A program made the position numbers and the translations under genes. From DASQZK01 sp963764345 (GTDB taxonomy: Bacteria > Bacteroidota > Bacteroidia > Bacteroidales > GCA-2748055): a DNA stretch of 64,000 bases. Every line of letters starts with the position of its first letter. Positions within the stretch are counted from its first letter, which is position 1. The notes under the pieces are model-generated. The model worked only from the letters and a program-made list of their open reading frames with translations, ran no database searches and was not told the origin of the DNA. Of this stretch, positions 53,631 to 64,000 are shown one piece after another. The DNA lies in contig CAVXSF010000012.1 in NCBI GenBank assembly GCA_963764345.1, positions 1 through 64,000 of the forward strand, read 5' to 3'.

Positions 53631-55076
53631 TTAATGACCAGAGGCGAACAAAACAGTCCGGATCGTCTTGATCAGCAGGCTGAAGTCCTTCCAAAGAGAC
53701 CAGTTATCAATATACTGAAGATCAAGTTGCATCCAGCGTTCGAATTTAACCTCATTCCTGTTCGGAATGACCTGCCAGGTACAGGTGATACCGGGCTTTA
53801 CTGAAAGCCGGCGTAACTGCCACCTTTCGTAATTGACCACTTCCGAAGCCAGCGGCGGACGCGGACCAATCAGTGACATTTCTCCCCTGAAAACATTGTA
53901 AAGCTGGGGTAATTCATCCAGGCCGGTCTTTCTCAGTATCTTACCAATGCGTGTGATCCGAGGGTCATTCTTTATTTTGAAGACAGGACCATCCATTTCA
54001 TTCAAGGCCTTTAATTCCGAAAGGCTGCCTTCAGCACCGGTGTACATCGACCTGAACTTATAAAGCGTAAACCTGCGTCCGCGTAAACCTACCCTCTCCT
54101 GTTTGAATAAAACAGGACCCCTTGAATCAATCTTAATAAGAATGCCAATTAAGAGGAGCAACGGTGAAAAAAAGATTAAAAGCAAAAATGAGAAGTACAG
54201 GTCGGTTACCATCTTGTAAAACAACGATAAATTACTGGAGGGAGTATCGATAAGAGTAAGCATTTCAGCATTGTTCAGCGTGTAAAGCTGTATGCCTGAA
54301 GTTTTTAACGTCGAAAGGCCTGATTGAAGCCTGAAGATCACTCCAACTTCATTACATATGCGTGTAATCTCCTTCAGATAACTCTTGCTTATATTACTCT
54401 TTGCAAGAATGACCTCATCAATCACTTCATGATCAAGAACCTCTTTAAGATTGGCAGACTCGGGGAGAACAGGAATTTCTGACCCAAATTTGTACCCGAT
54501 GACCTTTGAGTCTGAGAATATTTTCACAATCTCAAAACCCCAGTCTTTGTTGGCCATAATTTTCTCGATAAGACCCTCGGTATGCGAATCGGCTATAACA
54601 ATGACCTTATGCAAATCGTAGCCCTTAGCCCGGTAGGTTTTGTACATCTTGTAGGTGAATACCCTCAGATGAAACAAGACAAAAAAGTTTATCCCGGCAT
54701 AAAAGAACAGAAAAAAAGCATCCACCGAAGTATAACCTAAGAGATACTTTAAGGTAAATAGAATGAACAACTCCAGGAAAGCTACCCTTGCAAAATTGAA
54801 AAAGATCTGAATGTATCTCTGTGTCCTTGGAAGTTTTGCAATTATAGTGAGCCGGTATAACAGAACCCAGGAAATGATGTTATATAAACCTAAAAGGAGA
54901 TATTCACTGGTAAATCCTGCCCTCATGCTGAACAGACTCTTCCAAAGAAATAAGGAGAATAAATAAACACAGCTGACAATAAACAGCTCAAAAATTAATA
55001 GATGCCTTTTTCGTCCTTCAACACGATTAGACAAATATATTGAAGATATCTTATTATGAAAATCCGCAGATGTCAT
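53631..55076 (-). CDS. polyprenyl-phosphate sugar-1-phosphate transferase (WbaP/WcaJ type)
   Basis: A 481-residue membrane enzyme that would start polysaccharide assembly by moving a sugar-1-phosphate onto undecaprenyl phosphate. Four N-terminal transmembrane helices (for example LLIFELFIVSCVYLFSLFLW) precede a CoA-binding-like Rossmann domain (HKVIVIADSHTEGLIEKIM). A fifth hydrophobic segment leads to the catalytic domain: LFKQERVGLRGRRFTLYKFR SMYTG and LRKTGLDELPQLYNVFRGEM followed by SLIGPRPP, the conserved bacterial sugar transferase blocks. It is upstream of gmd and fcl on the same strand. The sugar moved is not predictable. Confidence 0.93.
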   Translation of the reverse strand: MTSADFHNKISSIYLSNRVEGRKRHLLIFELFIVSCVYLFSLFLWKSLFSMRAGFTSEYLLLGLYNIISWVLLYRLTIIAKLPRTQRYIQIFFNFARVAFLELFILFTLKYLLGYTSVDAFFLFFYAGINFFVLFHLRVFTYKMYKTYRAKGYDLHKVIVIADSHTEGLIEKIMANKDWGFEIVKIFSDSKVIGYKFGSEIPVLPESANLKEVLDHEVIDEVILAKSNISKSYLKEITRICNEVGVIFRLQSGLSTLKTSGIQLYTLNNAEMLTLIDTPSSNLSLFYKMVTDLYFSFLLLIFFSPLLLLIGILIKIDSRGPVLFKQERVGLRGRRFTLYKFRSMYTGAEGSLSELKALNEMDGPVFKIKNDPRITRIGKILRKTGLDELPQLYNVFRGEMSLIGPRPPLASEVVNYERWQLRRLSVKPGITCTWQVIPNRNEVKFERWMQLDLQYIDNWSLWKDFSLLIKTIRTVLFASGH

Positions 55077-55275
55077 ATATATAGGATTAGTAGATCCGAA
55101 ATTACGTTATTTTTAAACATGAACAAAAATTATTTGATAAACATCTGTTTTCAAGCAATGAGCGTACAAAGATGAAGGGTTTTGGGAATGAATCTACGAA
55201 CCCTGTAGTCATAGGTTTTATGCGTCCGGGAAGTCCGGGATGATATAAAAAAGCCGGCCGGCGGCAATCTTCAGG

Positions 55276-56316
55276 TTAACTGCCATGATGTTCCCCGTGG
55301 GTGAGGGATTGAAGGGGTAAAAGGATGAATTTGTAATAGAGATAGGCTGCGATTTGTTTTGACACAAAAAACACAGCGGACCATTCAGGCAGTTTGTGAT
55401 ACACGTCAGGAAGGGCAATGATCCCGATCCGGCGCTGATGGCTCAGTACCTTTTTGTAAGTCAGCCATGTCCTCCTCGAATGGACTCCGTAACTGACAAC
55501 ATTAATCCCCTTGATCTTATACCCGGAATGATCAAGCCAGTTCTGTAAGGCAACAACACTATGATAGGTACGGTTGAGATTTGTCTTATAGCCGGGTACG
55601 GAAATGATTTTGTCCGGTTCAATGCCTAGACGGATCAATTCTGAACGGGCCTGCCCGGCATAGGAATCAGAATTTCTTTCCTCCCTCCGTATTCCGTCAA
55701 GTCGTGATATGTCATAGTCAGCCTTCAGGGAATATGGCCTGAAAGATGTATTGTCAATAAACAACCCGGTAACAAACAAATTCCTGTCCCCGTACGAAGA
55801 TTTGTCATTGTCAAACTGGATAAGAACAGAATCCAGTTCTGATATTGCACCTTTCCAGACTATTTCATAGGTTCTGACCCGTTTCTCTGTTTTGAAGCCC
55901 GTGATCAGTGAATCATTCACCCAAAAATTGAAATGTGCGGCATCCCTGCCCGGAAGAGAGCTATACGCTTTTACGCCCAGGTGATGGATTTTAACCCTTT
56001 GATCGGTGGAATCCGGACATTTGGGATAAAAGATCAGGTACCCGTTCTGATCCAGCTCATATTCATCCGGCACCATATTTCCGGTCGTAATGATATAATC
56101 ATAGTGATTCCGCTTAAATTCAGCACAAGCCTGTTTCAGGCTCGACACTTGCAACCAACCCTCAATCACCAGGGTATTAGCTTTGACCCGTTCGGTTTTA
56201 GCCAGAAAATGTGAGAAAAAAAGCAACGCGGGATAATACATCAAAACCAGGAAAATGACTATGCCTGCAATGATCCTGTTTCTTCTCATATGGTTTTTGG
56301 TTTTCTTAGCTTCCAT
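55276..56316 (-). CDS. YdcF/ElyC-like (DUF218) membrane protein with inserted carbohydrate-binding-like domain
   Basis: A 346-residue protein with one N-terminal transmembrane helix (IIAGIVIFLVLMYYPALLFF). The DUF218 fold is split: ANTLVIEGWLQVSSLKQACA and YDYIITTGNM lie before residue 90. YAGQARSELIRLGIEPDKII, SVPGYKTNLNRTYHSV and VVSYGVHSRRTWLTYKK lie after residue 220. Between them about 120 residues form a beta-rich segment with FWVNDSLITGF, YEIVWKGAISELDSVLIQFD and SYGDRNLFVTGLFI. This resembles calcium-dependent xylan-binding modules of the CBM60/CBM36 type (acidic FxND...DRNLYVD). DUF218 proteins act in envelope metabolism. It lies between the giant repeat protein and the sugar-phosphate transferase. 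Confidence 0.75.
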   Translation of the reverse strand: MEAKKTKNHMRRNRIIAGIVIFLVLMYYPALLFFSHFLAKTERVKANTLVIEGWLQVSSLKQACAEFKRNHYDYIITTGNMVPDEYELDQNGYLIFYPKCPDSTDQRVKIHHLGVKAYSSLPGRDAAHFNFWVNDSLITGFKTEKRVRTYEIVWKGAISELDSVLIQFDNDKSSYGDRNLFVTGLFIDNTSFRPYSLKADYDISRLDGIRREERNSDSYAGQARSELIRLGIEPDKIISVPGYKTNLNRTYHSVVALQNWLDHSGYKIKGINVVSYGVHSRRTWLTYKKVLSHQRRIGIIALPDVYHKLPEWSAVFFVSKQIAAYLYYKFILLPLQSLTHGEHHGS

Positions 56317-56570
56317 TTAGAATCTTCACGGATTAAGGATGACTTCCGTTCCATCCGGCTTTTCTCTGCATATCCGAAAGGAGGTAACATATGACCGGGT
56401 AGTTGGGGTATGAAGACATTCTGCCTTCCATTGATGACATTTCAATAAACAAGGATCTGTGGCTTTAGTTCGGGTGAAAAAAGTACCTGAATAACCGGTT
56501 TCATAAGGCAGAAAAAGGGCCACAACGAGCCGGTTAAAGTCATCATTGTGGCCCGGTATCTCTTTCACTT

Positions 56571-59500
56571 TCAATTTTTCATAACAACGAGCTTGGTGAC
56601 GCTCCAGGTGGTTCCCCTGCTGTTCCTTACTCTTACAAAATACAAACCTTTGTTCAGGGCATTCAAACCCAGCTGTTTTTCACTCTCGTTTTCGTACATG
56701 GGTTCGCTGATCACAATTCTTCCACTAAGATCAAGGATTTCAACGATACACTTTTCATGGTTTTCCGGGCTGATCCGGACATTTAGAATATCGGATGCCG
56801 GATTAGGATATATGCTGATACCGGGACCAGCAAGCCTAATCTCTTTCACCCCGGTGGTAATTTTTGAAGTGTCATTTGTCACTGCCTGATATACCTCCTG
56901 TGAAATGTCGCTCTGAATGAAAGCGGCAACCCTGACCATATCGGCATTAAATACGTTCTGATAATTCCAGTGATATTGATATTGCAGCGACTGTCCCTTG
57001 TTCCAGCTGTCGAATACAGCGGTACCGGCAGCATTGGGAAGCATATCTTTCGTAACATTAAGGAAACTGGACTCCCCGTTTATCGTATTGACGTTATTGA
57101 TTAGCTTCTCAAAAATTACAACCTGAATGATTCTTTCTTCCTGGGGCAATTCTTTTTGAGCCGTAACAGTCACATCCGCATCAAGCTGGTTATCGCCATA
57201 GGTCACCTTAAGATCGATATTGAATTCAGGATCTTCAAGCGATTGAAGTTTGATATCCTTTGCTGCAAGCGATGAAGAGATATAGTCGAAGCGTAAAGAA
57301 TTGTCCGTCCCCCCGTCAAGGACCGAGAAGGGAACAGTGGTAATACCATAGAACAGCACCCTGGTAGCCGGCATGGCAGGATTCAGGAGGTTCAAAGGAT
57401 CATTGCCGGGAAATTCGGTGTGATACTCAAGCTTGACCACGTCATCGAAGAACCGGTTATACAATGGGTTAACCTCTGCGTCAACCGTCTTGCTTTTACT
57501 GCTGGATGAATTGGTAAAATGTTCCAGCAATACATTCCGCGTCCGGGAACTGATCTTCATATTGTCAAAAGCAAAGCCTTCTTCACCGGCTGCGGTATGA
57601 GGAGAGCCGTAGAAGAGACGGAACTGTACGTTTGTCTTCCCTGACAGAAAATCAAGATCATGTCTGGCGTTGATCCATCCGCTTCCGGTTCCCGTATAGC
57701 TGTTACCGGTCCAGCCGGTATCCTGTCCTGCCGGCATCCAGCCGATCTGGTCCGAGTCATACCAGTTAATTCCGTCACCGGGCATCCCGACATTTCGCCA
57801 TTTCAGACTACTGTCGGATTTTGCCTGAAGCACTACACCCTCGTTTCCGCCTTCGAGGCTTTTATAAATATCCATGGTTATCATGGGTTTTTCGACACTG
57901 CTGAAATCGAAACACGGTGAGATAATATACGACTGCTCGGAAACCGGATTGCCGGGAGGTACGATATGCCATGCGGGGGTTTGATTTGAACCTGCATGAC
58001 TGTAATCAACCGCACTGTAATCCCAGCTGTTGTACCCGGATGTGTCAGCCATATCCGTCGTCCAGAAACCATTGTCACTGTTGAAATCCTGGGTATACGG
58101 GAAGGTGGTCTTAAGATCGATAACCGGTTTGAGAGAAATAACCCTTTCTGCCGTATCCCCACAACCTCCGCTCGTTTCGGTATAAAGTCTGACAGTATAA
58201 TTATCTATACTATTGAATGTATAGTAAACAGAATCATTATTGTTTTTGGTGATATTACCCCCGGAATTCACGAAGGTCCACTCATATTTGGTAATCGGTT
58301 CCGTACTTTTCATCTGGCTGATGAACAGTGTGGGCGCGCCCTCATTGAAACATTCACTGGCCCATGCAAATGAACCAACAGGCCTGGTATGGAACTGTAT
58401 GGCTTTACTTAAGGTGTCGGCACAACCTTGTGTGGTTTCCCCGATGAGTCTAATGGTATGAATTCCTCCTGTCATAAACACGTGTTCCGGCTCCTCCATG
58501 AGGCTTGTGTTCTTTGTTCCGCTGGTAGGATCACCAAAATTCCAGCTCCAGCCGGAAACCATGTCCTTGTTGACCGTCGCATTGGCAAAGGAAATAGTAT
58601 CCTGGGTGCTGATGCACATTTTATCGACGGAAAAATCAACATTGGGAGCAAAATTGATTTTTATCGTATCGGAAACGGATTTTGAACAGCCGTGAGCTGA
58701 GGAACTTGTTGCGGTGATAATGTTGCTTCCGACATTTGCACCGGAAGGATTGAAAAAGAATCCGTCACCCACAGTGCCGGTAACACCTGGGCCCTGGAAA
58801 ACAGCCGTACTTATATTGCTGGTCAGTGCTACCGTCGGTGCATTCTGGCAGTATTCACTAGCGGTTGGTGTTAAAATAGTTGGCTGGCTGACAGTTTCGA
58901 CCAGGAAATCTTTGGTAAGACTCAGGGGAATGATATCGACATATTCATAAACCACCGTGTAATTTCCAACAGCCAGTACCTGCGGATTGACCTGTGCGGT
59001 GTTGTTTCCGTTATCGGTCAGCCCCGTTACTTCATCACCGGCTGAGTCAAGCAACTTGAATGATCCGGTAGTTCCCGTACCGTTGACAGCGGTAACGCTG
59101 AAAGGATCATTGAAATCACAGTAAACGGTCTTGGGTATGAAGATATCCCCTTTGGCTCCAAGTACAAATACCATGGCACTATCCTTACTTACGCATCCGG
59201 ATGGATTTGTATAGGTATAAAATATGGTATGCGGCGAATTTGTGGTATCTGCCACAGCCGGATCAAAATAACCGGTGGAACTGTTTACTCCGGGACCGGA
59301 AAACGTCCCGCCCGAAATGCTGGCCTCCAACAAAACCGGCGGGTCAAGAATATTATATGCCGCGGCGAGATTTATGATCTGTACGTCTGTCCTGGCGTTA
59401 ACGGTTACTTTTGCAGAACCACTGCCGGTATTCGTGACTCCATTGACATCGGTAACTTCTGTGACAGTAAAGGTAGTGGTTGTCGTTGGCGTGATAATAA

Positions 59501-62500
59501 TCTGGTACGATGCAGTGTTTATATCCGTATAATCATTCGTCGTTGAACCATTGAAAAGCTTGAAGCTCCAGGGAGATTTGCCGGTTAAACTAACGGTTAG
59601 TGTTGCGATGTCACCATTACATATCGATTGCGTCCCGGAAATCGTTGCCGTTGGACGTGCTGTATAAATCAGCAATGAATTAGGATCAAGATTTGACCAG
59701 GGACCTCCGATATTACCTGCGGCATCCCTGAGGTAAACCCTGACCTGCAGTCCGCCCCTCGAAACGGGATTGTCCCCTTCGGCAACCGTATAAGACAAAG
59801 TATATAGTCCACCTGACTGTTCGCTGAAAGTCACCCGTGAAGAGCTGAGTGAGATCCCGTTTATGGTCGTTAAATTTGTTGCTGTATAACCGGTACCATC
59901 GGCATGAATGGTAATATTGACGATTCCTCCCGGGCCGATATCTCCGGCAGGTACCTGCATCTGCTGAACTACCGGAGAATGTGCATCAATGGTAAGTTGA
60001 TTAACATTCTGCACCGTAGTCACGGGCGAGCTTGCATTTCCCACCTGATCATTCAGGATGATGGATGCCTGTAATCCCCCGGCAGCGACATCATTATCCC
60101 CTTCCTGAACGGTATAACTCAAGGTATAGTTGCCACTGCCAACTTCCTGAAAACTCATGTTGGACGCGGTAACCGGAATACCGTTCAGCTCCGAAGCCGG
60201 ATTAATGGAATACCCGGTGCCATCAGCACTGATAAACAATACTACCTGGTCACCTACTTTTTTATTCCCTGAAAGGACGCTGACTAAATTGATGACCGGA
60301 GCCTTCGCATCTATGGGGTCATTATTCTGAGTTATCGATTTGGCGAAAGGTGCACTCTGGAGCGTCCCGTCTGTCAGAACGAGATTGGCAACAGGAATAG
60401 CCTGACCGGCTGTATAGCTGGTTCCTCCGGCAATGATGGTAAAAGTAGCCGAATAGGTGGTTGAAGTCACACGAATCAGGTTCCCCAGGGTGTAGCCCCC
60501 GATGGTTCCCGAAACCAGCGAATATGTTATCCCTCCGTCATCAGCTGTGGAAATGTTTGCGGTTACGACATCCCCGATTTTCATAGGCTGATTCAGAATG
60601 GTGACGTCGGTGATCACTGGATATTTCATAAAGTTGGCCTGAACGGTCGCGTCACCCCCGGATAAGGTTACCGTGGTATTTGCTAAGTTAACATTGGCAA
60701 TTGTGGCATTAGCTCCTCCGGCGGTCACTGTCCAATTGACAAAACTGTAGCCTATCGGCACAGTAGTCACCGTTATAGGTGTTGCTACGCCCTGAGTAAC
60801 AGTCAGTGTGCCGGAAGGATTGATCACTACACCCGACGTACCATCCGTCTGAACGGTTAACTGCCGGGTTATCAAGGGCGAAATTGGCCTGAACGGTTGC
60901 GTTTCCACCTGAAAGCGTCACCGTAGTGTTTGCCGAAGATGCATTGGCGATGGTGGCATTAGCCCCTCCAGCAGTAACGGTCCAGTTCACAAAGCTGTAC
61001 CCTGCAGGAACGGTAGTCACTGAGATAGGTGTGGCCGCACCCTCAACGACCGTGTTGTCGCCGGCAGGGCTAACTACTGCACCTGCAGTGCCATCTGTTT
61101 GAACTGTAAGCTGACGGGTTATCTGGGCGAAGTTGGCCCTCACAGTGGCATTACCACCGGAGAGCGTCACCGTGGTGCTTAGGGACGAGGCATTCGCAAT
61201 GGTGGCATTGGCCCCTCCTACGGTAACCGTCCAGTTCACAAAACTGTAACCGGTGGGTATGGTGGTAACGGATATGGGCGTGGCGGCACCTTCATTGACC
61301 ACTACCATGCCTGATGGGTTCACCATGGCACCGGCAGTCCCGTCAGTTTGTACGGTAAGCTGACGGGTGATATGGATGAAATTTGCCTGAACGGTCCCAT
61401 TACCGCCGGAAAGCGTTACGGTGGTATTCATCAGCGAAGCGTTGGCAATGGTGGCATTGGTTCCTCCGGCGGTTACCGTCCAGTTCAGGAAAGCGTATCC
61501 TACAGGTACCGTCGTTACCGAGATCGGTGTGGCTGCGCCTTCATTGACCGTGGAGGTTCCCGACGGGCTGACTACCGCTCCCGTTGTTCCATCTGTATTT
61601 ACGGTAAGCTGCCGGGGAATATTGGCAAAGTTGGCCTGGACCGTGGCATTCCCCCCCGACAGGGTCACGGTCGTACTTGCCAGTGAGGCATTCGCGATAG
61701 CTGCATATGACGGCCCGACGGTAACAGTCCAGCCGGCGAACGTATACCCGGATGGTACCGTGACTGAGATCGGTGTGGAAGCACCATCATTGACCGTGGC
61801 AGGACTCGAAGGTGTTATTACGGCACCGGCAGTCCCGTCGGTTTGTAAAGTTAACTGGCGGGTAGTATGAACAAAATTTGCCTGTAGGGTCGAATTGCCT
61901 CCGGTTAGTGTCACCGAGGTACTTGCCAGTGAGGCATTCGCGATAGCTGCATATGACGGCCCGGCGGTAACAGTCCAGCCGGCGAAAGTATACCCCGATG
62001 GTACCGTGACCGAGATCGGTGTGGAAGCACCATCATTGACCGTGGCAGGACTCGAAGGTGTAATTACGGCACCGGGCAGTCCCGTCGGTTTGTAAAGTTA
62101 ACTGGCGGGTAATATGAGCAAAATTTGCCTGAACGGTCGAATTGCCTCCGGTTAATGTCACCGAGGTACTTGCCAGTGAGGCATTCGCGATAGCTGCATA
62201 TGACGGCCCGGCGGTAACAGTCCAGCCGGCGAAAGTATACCCCGATGGTACCGTGACCGAGATCGGTGTGGAAGCACCATCATTGACCGTGGCAGGACTC
62301 GAAGGTGTTATTACGGCACCGGCAGTCCCGTCGGTTTGTAAAGTTAACTGGCGGGTAGTATGAACAAAATTTGCCTGTAGGGTCGAATTGCCTCCGGTTA
62401 GTGTCACCGAGGTACTTGCCAGTGAGGCATTCGCGATAGCTGCATATGACGGCCCGGCGGTAACAGTCCAGCCGGCGAAAGTATACCCCGATGGTACCGT

Positions 62501-63529
62501 GACCGAGATCGGTGTGGAAGCACCATCATTGACCGTGGCAGGACTCGAAGGTGTTATTACGGCACCGGCAGTCCCGTCGGTTTGTAAAGTTAACTGGCGG
62601 GTAATATGAGCAAAATTCGCCTGAACGGTCGCATCTCCCGTTAAGGTTACCGTCGTGCTTGCCGAACTGGCATCGCCGAAAGTAGCATTGCCTATGCCTG
62701 CAGTGACTGTCCAGTTCACAAAAGTGTATCCTGCAGGTACTGTCGTTACCGAGATCGGAGTGGCTGCACCTTCATTCACAGCGAATGTGCCTGACGGGCT
62801 GACCACAGCGCCGGCAGTAGCGTCGGCCTTTACCGTCAGCTGGTGTTGAATATGAGCAAAATTCGCCTGAACGGTCGCATCTCCCGTTAAGGTTACCGTC
62901 GTGCTTGCCGAACTGGCATCGCCGAAAGTAGCATTGCCCATGCCGGCCGTGACTGTCCAGTTTACAAAAGTGTATCCGGATGGTACTGTCGTTACCGAGA
63001 TCGGTGTGGCTGCACTTTCATTCACAGCGAATGTGCCTGACGGGCTGACCACTGCGTCGGTAGTTCCGTCGGTCTGCACGGTAAGCTGATGTGTTATCTG
63101 GATAAACGTTGCAGTTATATTCTTGTTACCGTCCATAGTCACGGAGAGGGGATTTATACTCCCGGTGGCATCTCCCGACCATGCGCTGAAACTCCATCCC
63201 GCATCGGGAACGGCTGTGAGCTGAACATTCGTCGCACTGTCATAACTCAGTTGGTTAGGAATGGCTGAAACCGTTCCATTACCAGTGGTAAAGGTGTTCA
63301 GAGTATATTGCGTAAGCAGCAGGGCTTTACCATAAGCTTTCTGATTCTCCGGAGATACAGATGAAACCATACCCGAAAAATTAGCGGAGCGGAGCAGAGT
63401 TGGAACGCCCTTCCCGGCGGCCAGCATATTGCTGACTGACAGGGATGTGGTCAGGAGGATCATCAGGAAAATCGCCTTCCGGTTGATCCTTATAATCGGG
63501 AAAATAGTGCAAAGGTTCTTTGTCTTCAT
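56571..63529 (-). CDS. giant T9SS surface protein with InlB-type repeats, two frameshifts
   Basis: A secreted adhesin-like protein of about 2,319 codons once the frame is restored. A signal peptide (ending SVSNMLAAG) precedes about eleven beta modules of roughly 80 residues (RQLTVQTDGTAGAVVSP, TPISVTTVPAGYTFVNWTVT, TVTLSGGNATVQANF) of the divergent InlB B-repeat type. Bacterial Ig-like domains follow, then PKD-like modules (SGWSWNFGDPTSGTK), a MAM/lectin-like domain near FPYTQDFNSDNGFWTTD, and a type IX sorting domain (ISIYPNPASDILNVRIS ... NKGLYFVRVRNS). The frame breaks at 62074-62076 (GGG where sister repeats have GG) and at 60874-60875 (extra A), giving ORFs 62033-63529, 60709-61914 and 56571-60908. 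It probably sits at the cell surface near the polysaccharide genes; the ligand is unknown. Confidence 0.85.
60880..63110 (-). repeat. tandem 240-252 bp coding repeats
   Basis: Ten DNA units encode the InlB-type modules of the giant protein. The block tgaccgtggcaggactcgaa recurs at about 61791, 62038, 62284 and 62530, spaced about 246 bases apart. These four central units are nearly identical over the whole unit. Units at the two ends are more diverged, which is consistent with recent unequal crossing-over in the centre. Such identity also makes assembly of this part uncertain. Confidence 0.9.
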
Positions 63530-64000
63530 GGGTTCGGGAATAATTTTATTGGCGAACTACCTGAAAGAATATACTTTTTATAAAAGTGGGAACAGGTAAG
63601 TTATGACGATATACTCTATTTAACAAATAGCCTGATTTATGGTTTACCGGATTGGCGTCTAATGCACAGTTTATCAGAAAATCACCGATAGTACAAGAAA
63701 CACGGGATCGTGTCATAATCCCGTGTTTACTCACATTCGTATATCATTCATCCAATATTTTGAAGGGTTAATAAAAAAGAATTTCGTAAAAGTGAAAAAG
63801 AAGATCTTTTTGCCTCATTATTCAGCCATAAACCAGATTACACAAAGATTTCTTACTGTTGAAAGTTAACGGCAGGCGAAATCCGCAGAATAACGGTTTA
63901 TGATTACCTTGGATATTGAATTTGGATGGAAAGAAGAATCCGGTTGCGGGTTGAAAGACCGGGGTTCATATCCCGGGAAAAGGATTCCCCGGGACCCGTG
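63530..64000. other. upstream region of the giant surface protein, no gene seen
   Basis: About 470 bases without a supported gene. AAACACGGGAT (63698-63708) and ATCCCGTGTTT (63718-63728) form an 11 bp perfect inverted repeat with a nine-base loop but no T tract. The promoter of the giant gene should lie here; I cannot fix it. Confidence 0.5.

Noticed and set aside
56326..56574. 82-codon minus-strand frame between the giant protein and the YdcF-like gene
   Set aside because: No signal, motif or promoter supports it, and its start overlaps the giant gene's stop. It may be chance.
63546..63734. 62-codon minus-strand frame upstream of the giant gene
   Set aside because: It covers an inverted repeat and shows no coding signature.

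Overview
The window looks like a chromosomal piece of a Bacteroidota bacterium, probably Bacteroidales or Marinilabiliales. That placement is an inference from four signs: many starts are preceded by the Bacteroidota -7 box TAnnTTTG instead of a Shine-Dalgarno site; at least three large secreted proteins end in type IX secretion (T9SS) sorting domains; IspG is the long form; and ileS, a DksA-like gene and lspA are grouped. No rRNA, phage or CRISPR is visible.

Layout. 0-1.6 kb: complete IS4-family insertion sequence. 1.9-5.2 kb: Wzi-like outer-membrane protein, four-helix-bundle protein, NAD-dependent epimerase. 5.2-6.8 kb and 9.1-10.3 kb: two large arrays of TTAGGGA-type repeats, with ribE, a YhbP-like gene and an orphan PhoR-type histidine kinase between them. 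10.4-23 kb: housekeeping genes (ileS, DksA-like, lspA, a TetR regulator, rnr, cysS, ispG) and an SGNH hydrolase. 23.1-25.2 kb: three arrays of a second repeat family around a HAD phosphatase and a GxxExxY protein. 25.2-27.1 kb: a tRNA(CAT) gene carrying a 1.8 kb island that encodes only an AbiEi/AbiEii toxin-antitoxin pair; the displaced tRNA 3' half and its terminator mark the far edge.

27.2-34.5 kb: a glycan locus with a secreted GH30 enzyme, an SDR epimerase, a Gfo/Idh/MocA oxidoreductase and a divergent AraC regulator. It is followed by a gene graveyard holding an aldo/keto reductase remnant and a response-regulator remnant. 35.0-38.9 kb: a nitric-oxide defence operon (TetR with its operator, cupin, quinol NO reductase, hemerythrin). 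39-43.5 kb: a small conserved protein, two sulfatases and a T9SS protein. 43.6-46.8 kb: FmdE-like protein, porin, TauE/SafE exporter and TetR regulator. 47-51 kb: GH127-like lipoprotein, another copy of the second repeat family and a Tat-exported Gfo/Idh/MocA protein. 51-63.5 kb: surface polysaccharide genes (fcl, gmd, sugar-phosphate transferase, a YdcF-like protein with an inserted carbohydrate-binding-like domain) and a roughly 2,300-residue T9SS adhesin-like protein built from InlB-type repeats.

Four genes (NO reductase, second sulfatase, T9SS protein, giant repeat protein) carry seven single-base frameshifts in total, all at short homopolymers. Sequencing error is therefore a serious alternative to real gene decay. 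The least ordinary signals are the tRNA-borne AbiE island without an integrase, the intergenic arrays, and the YdcF/carbohydrate-binding fusion.
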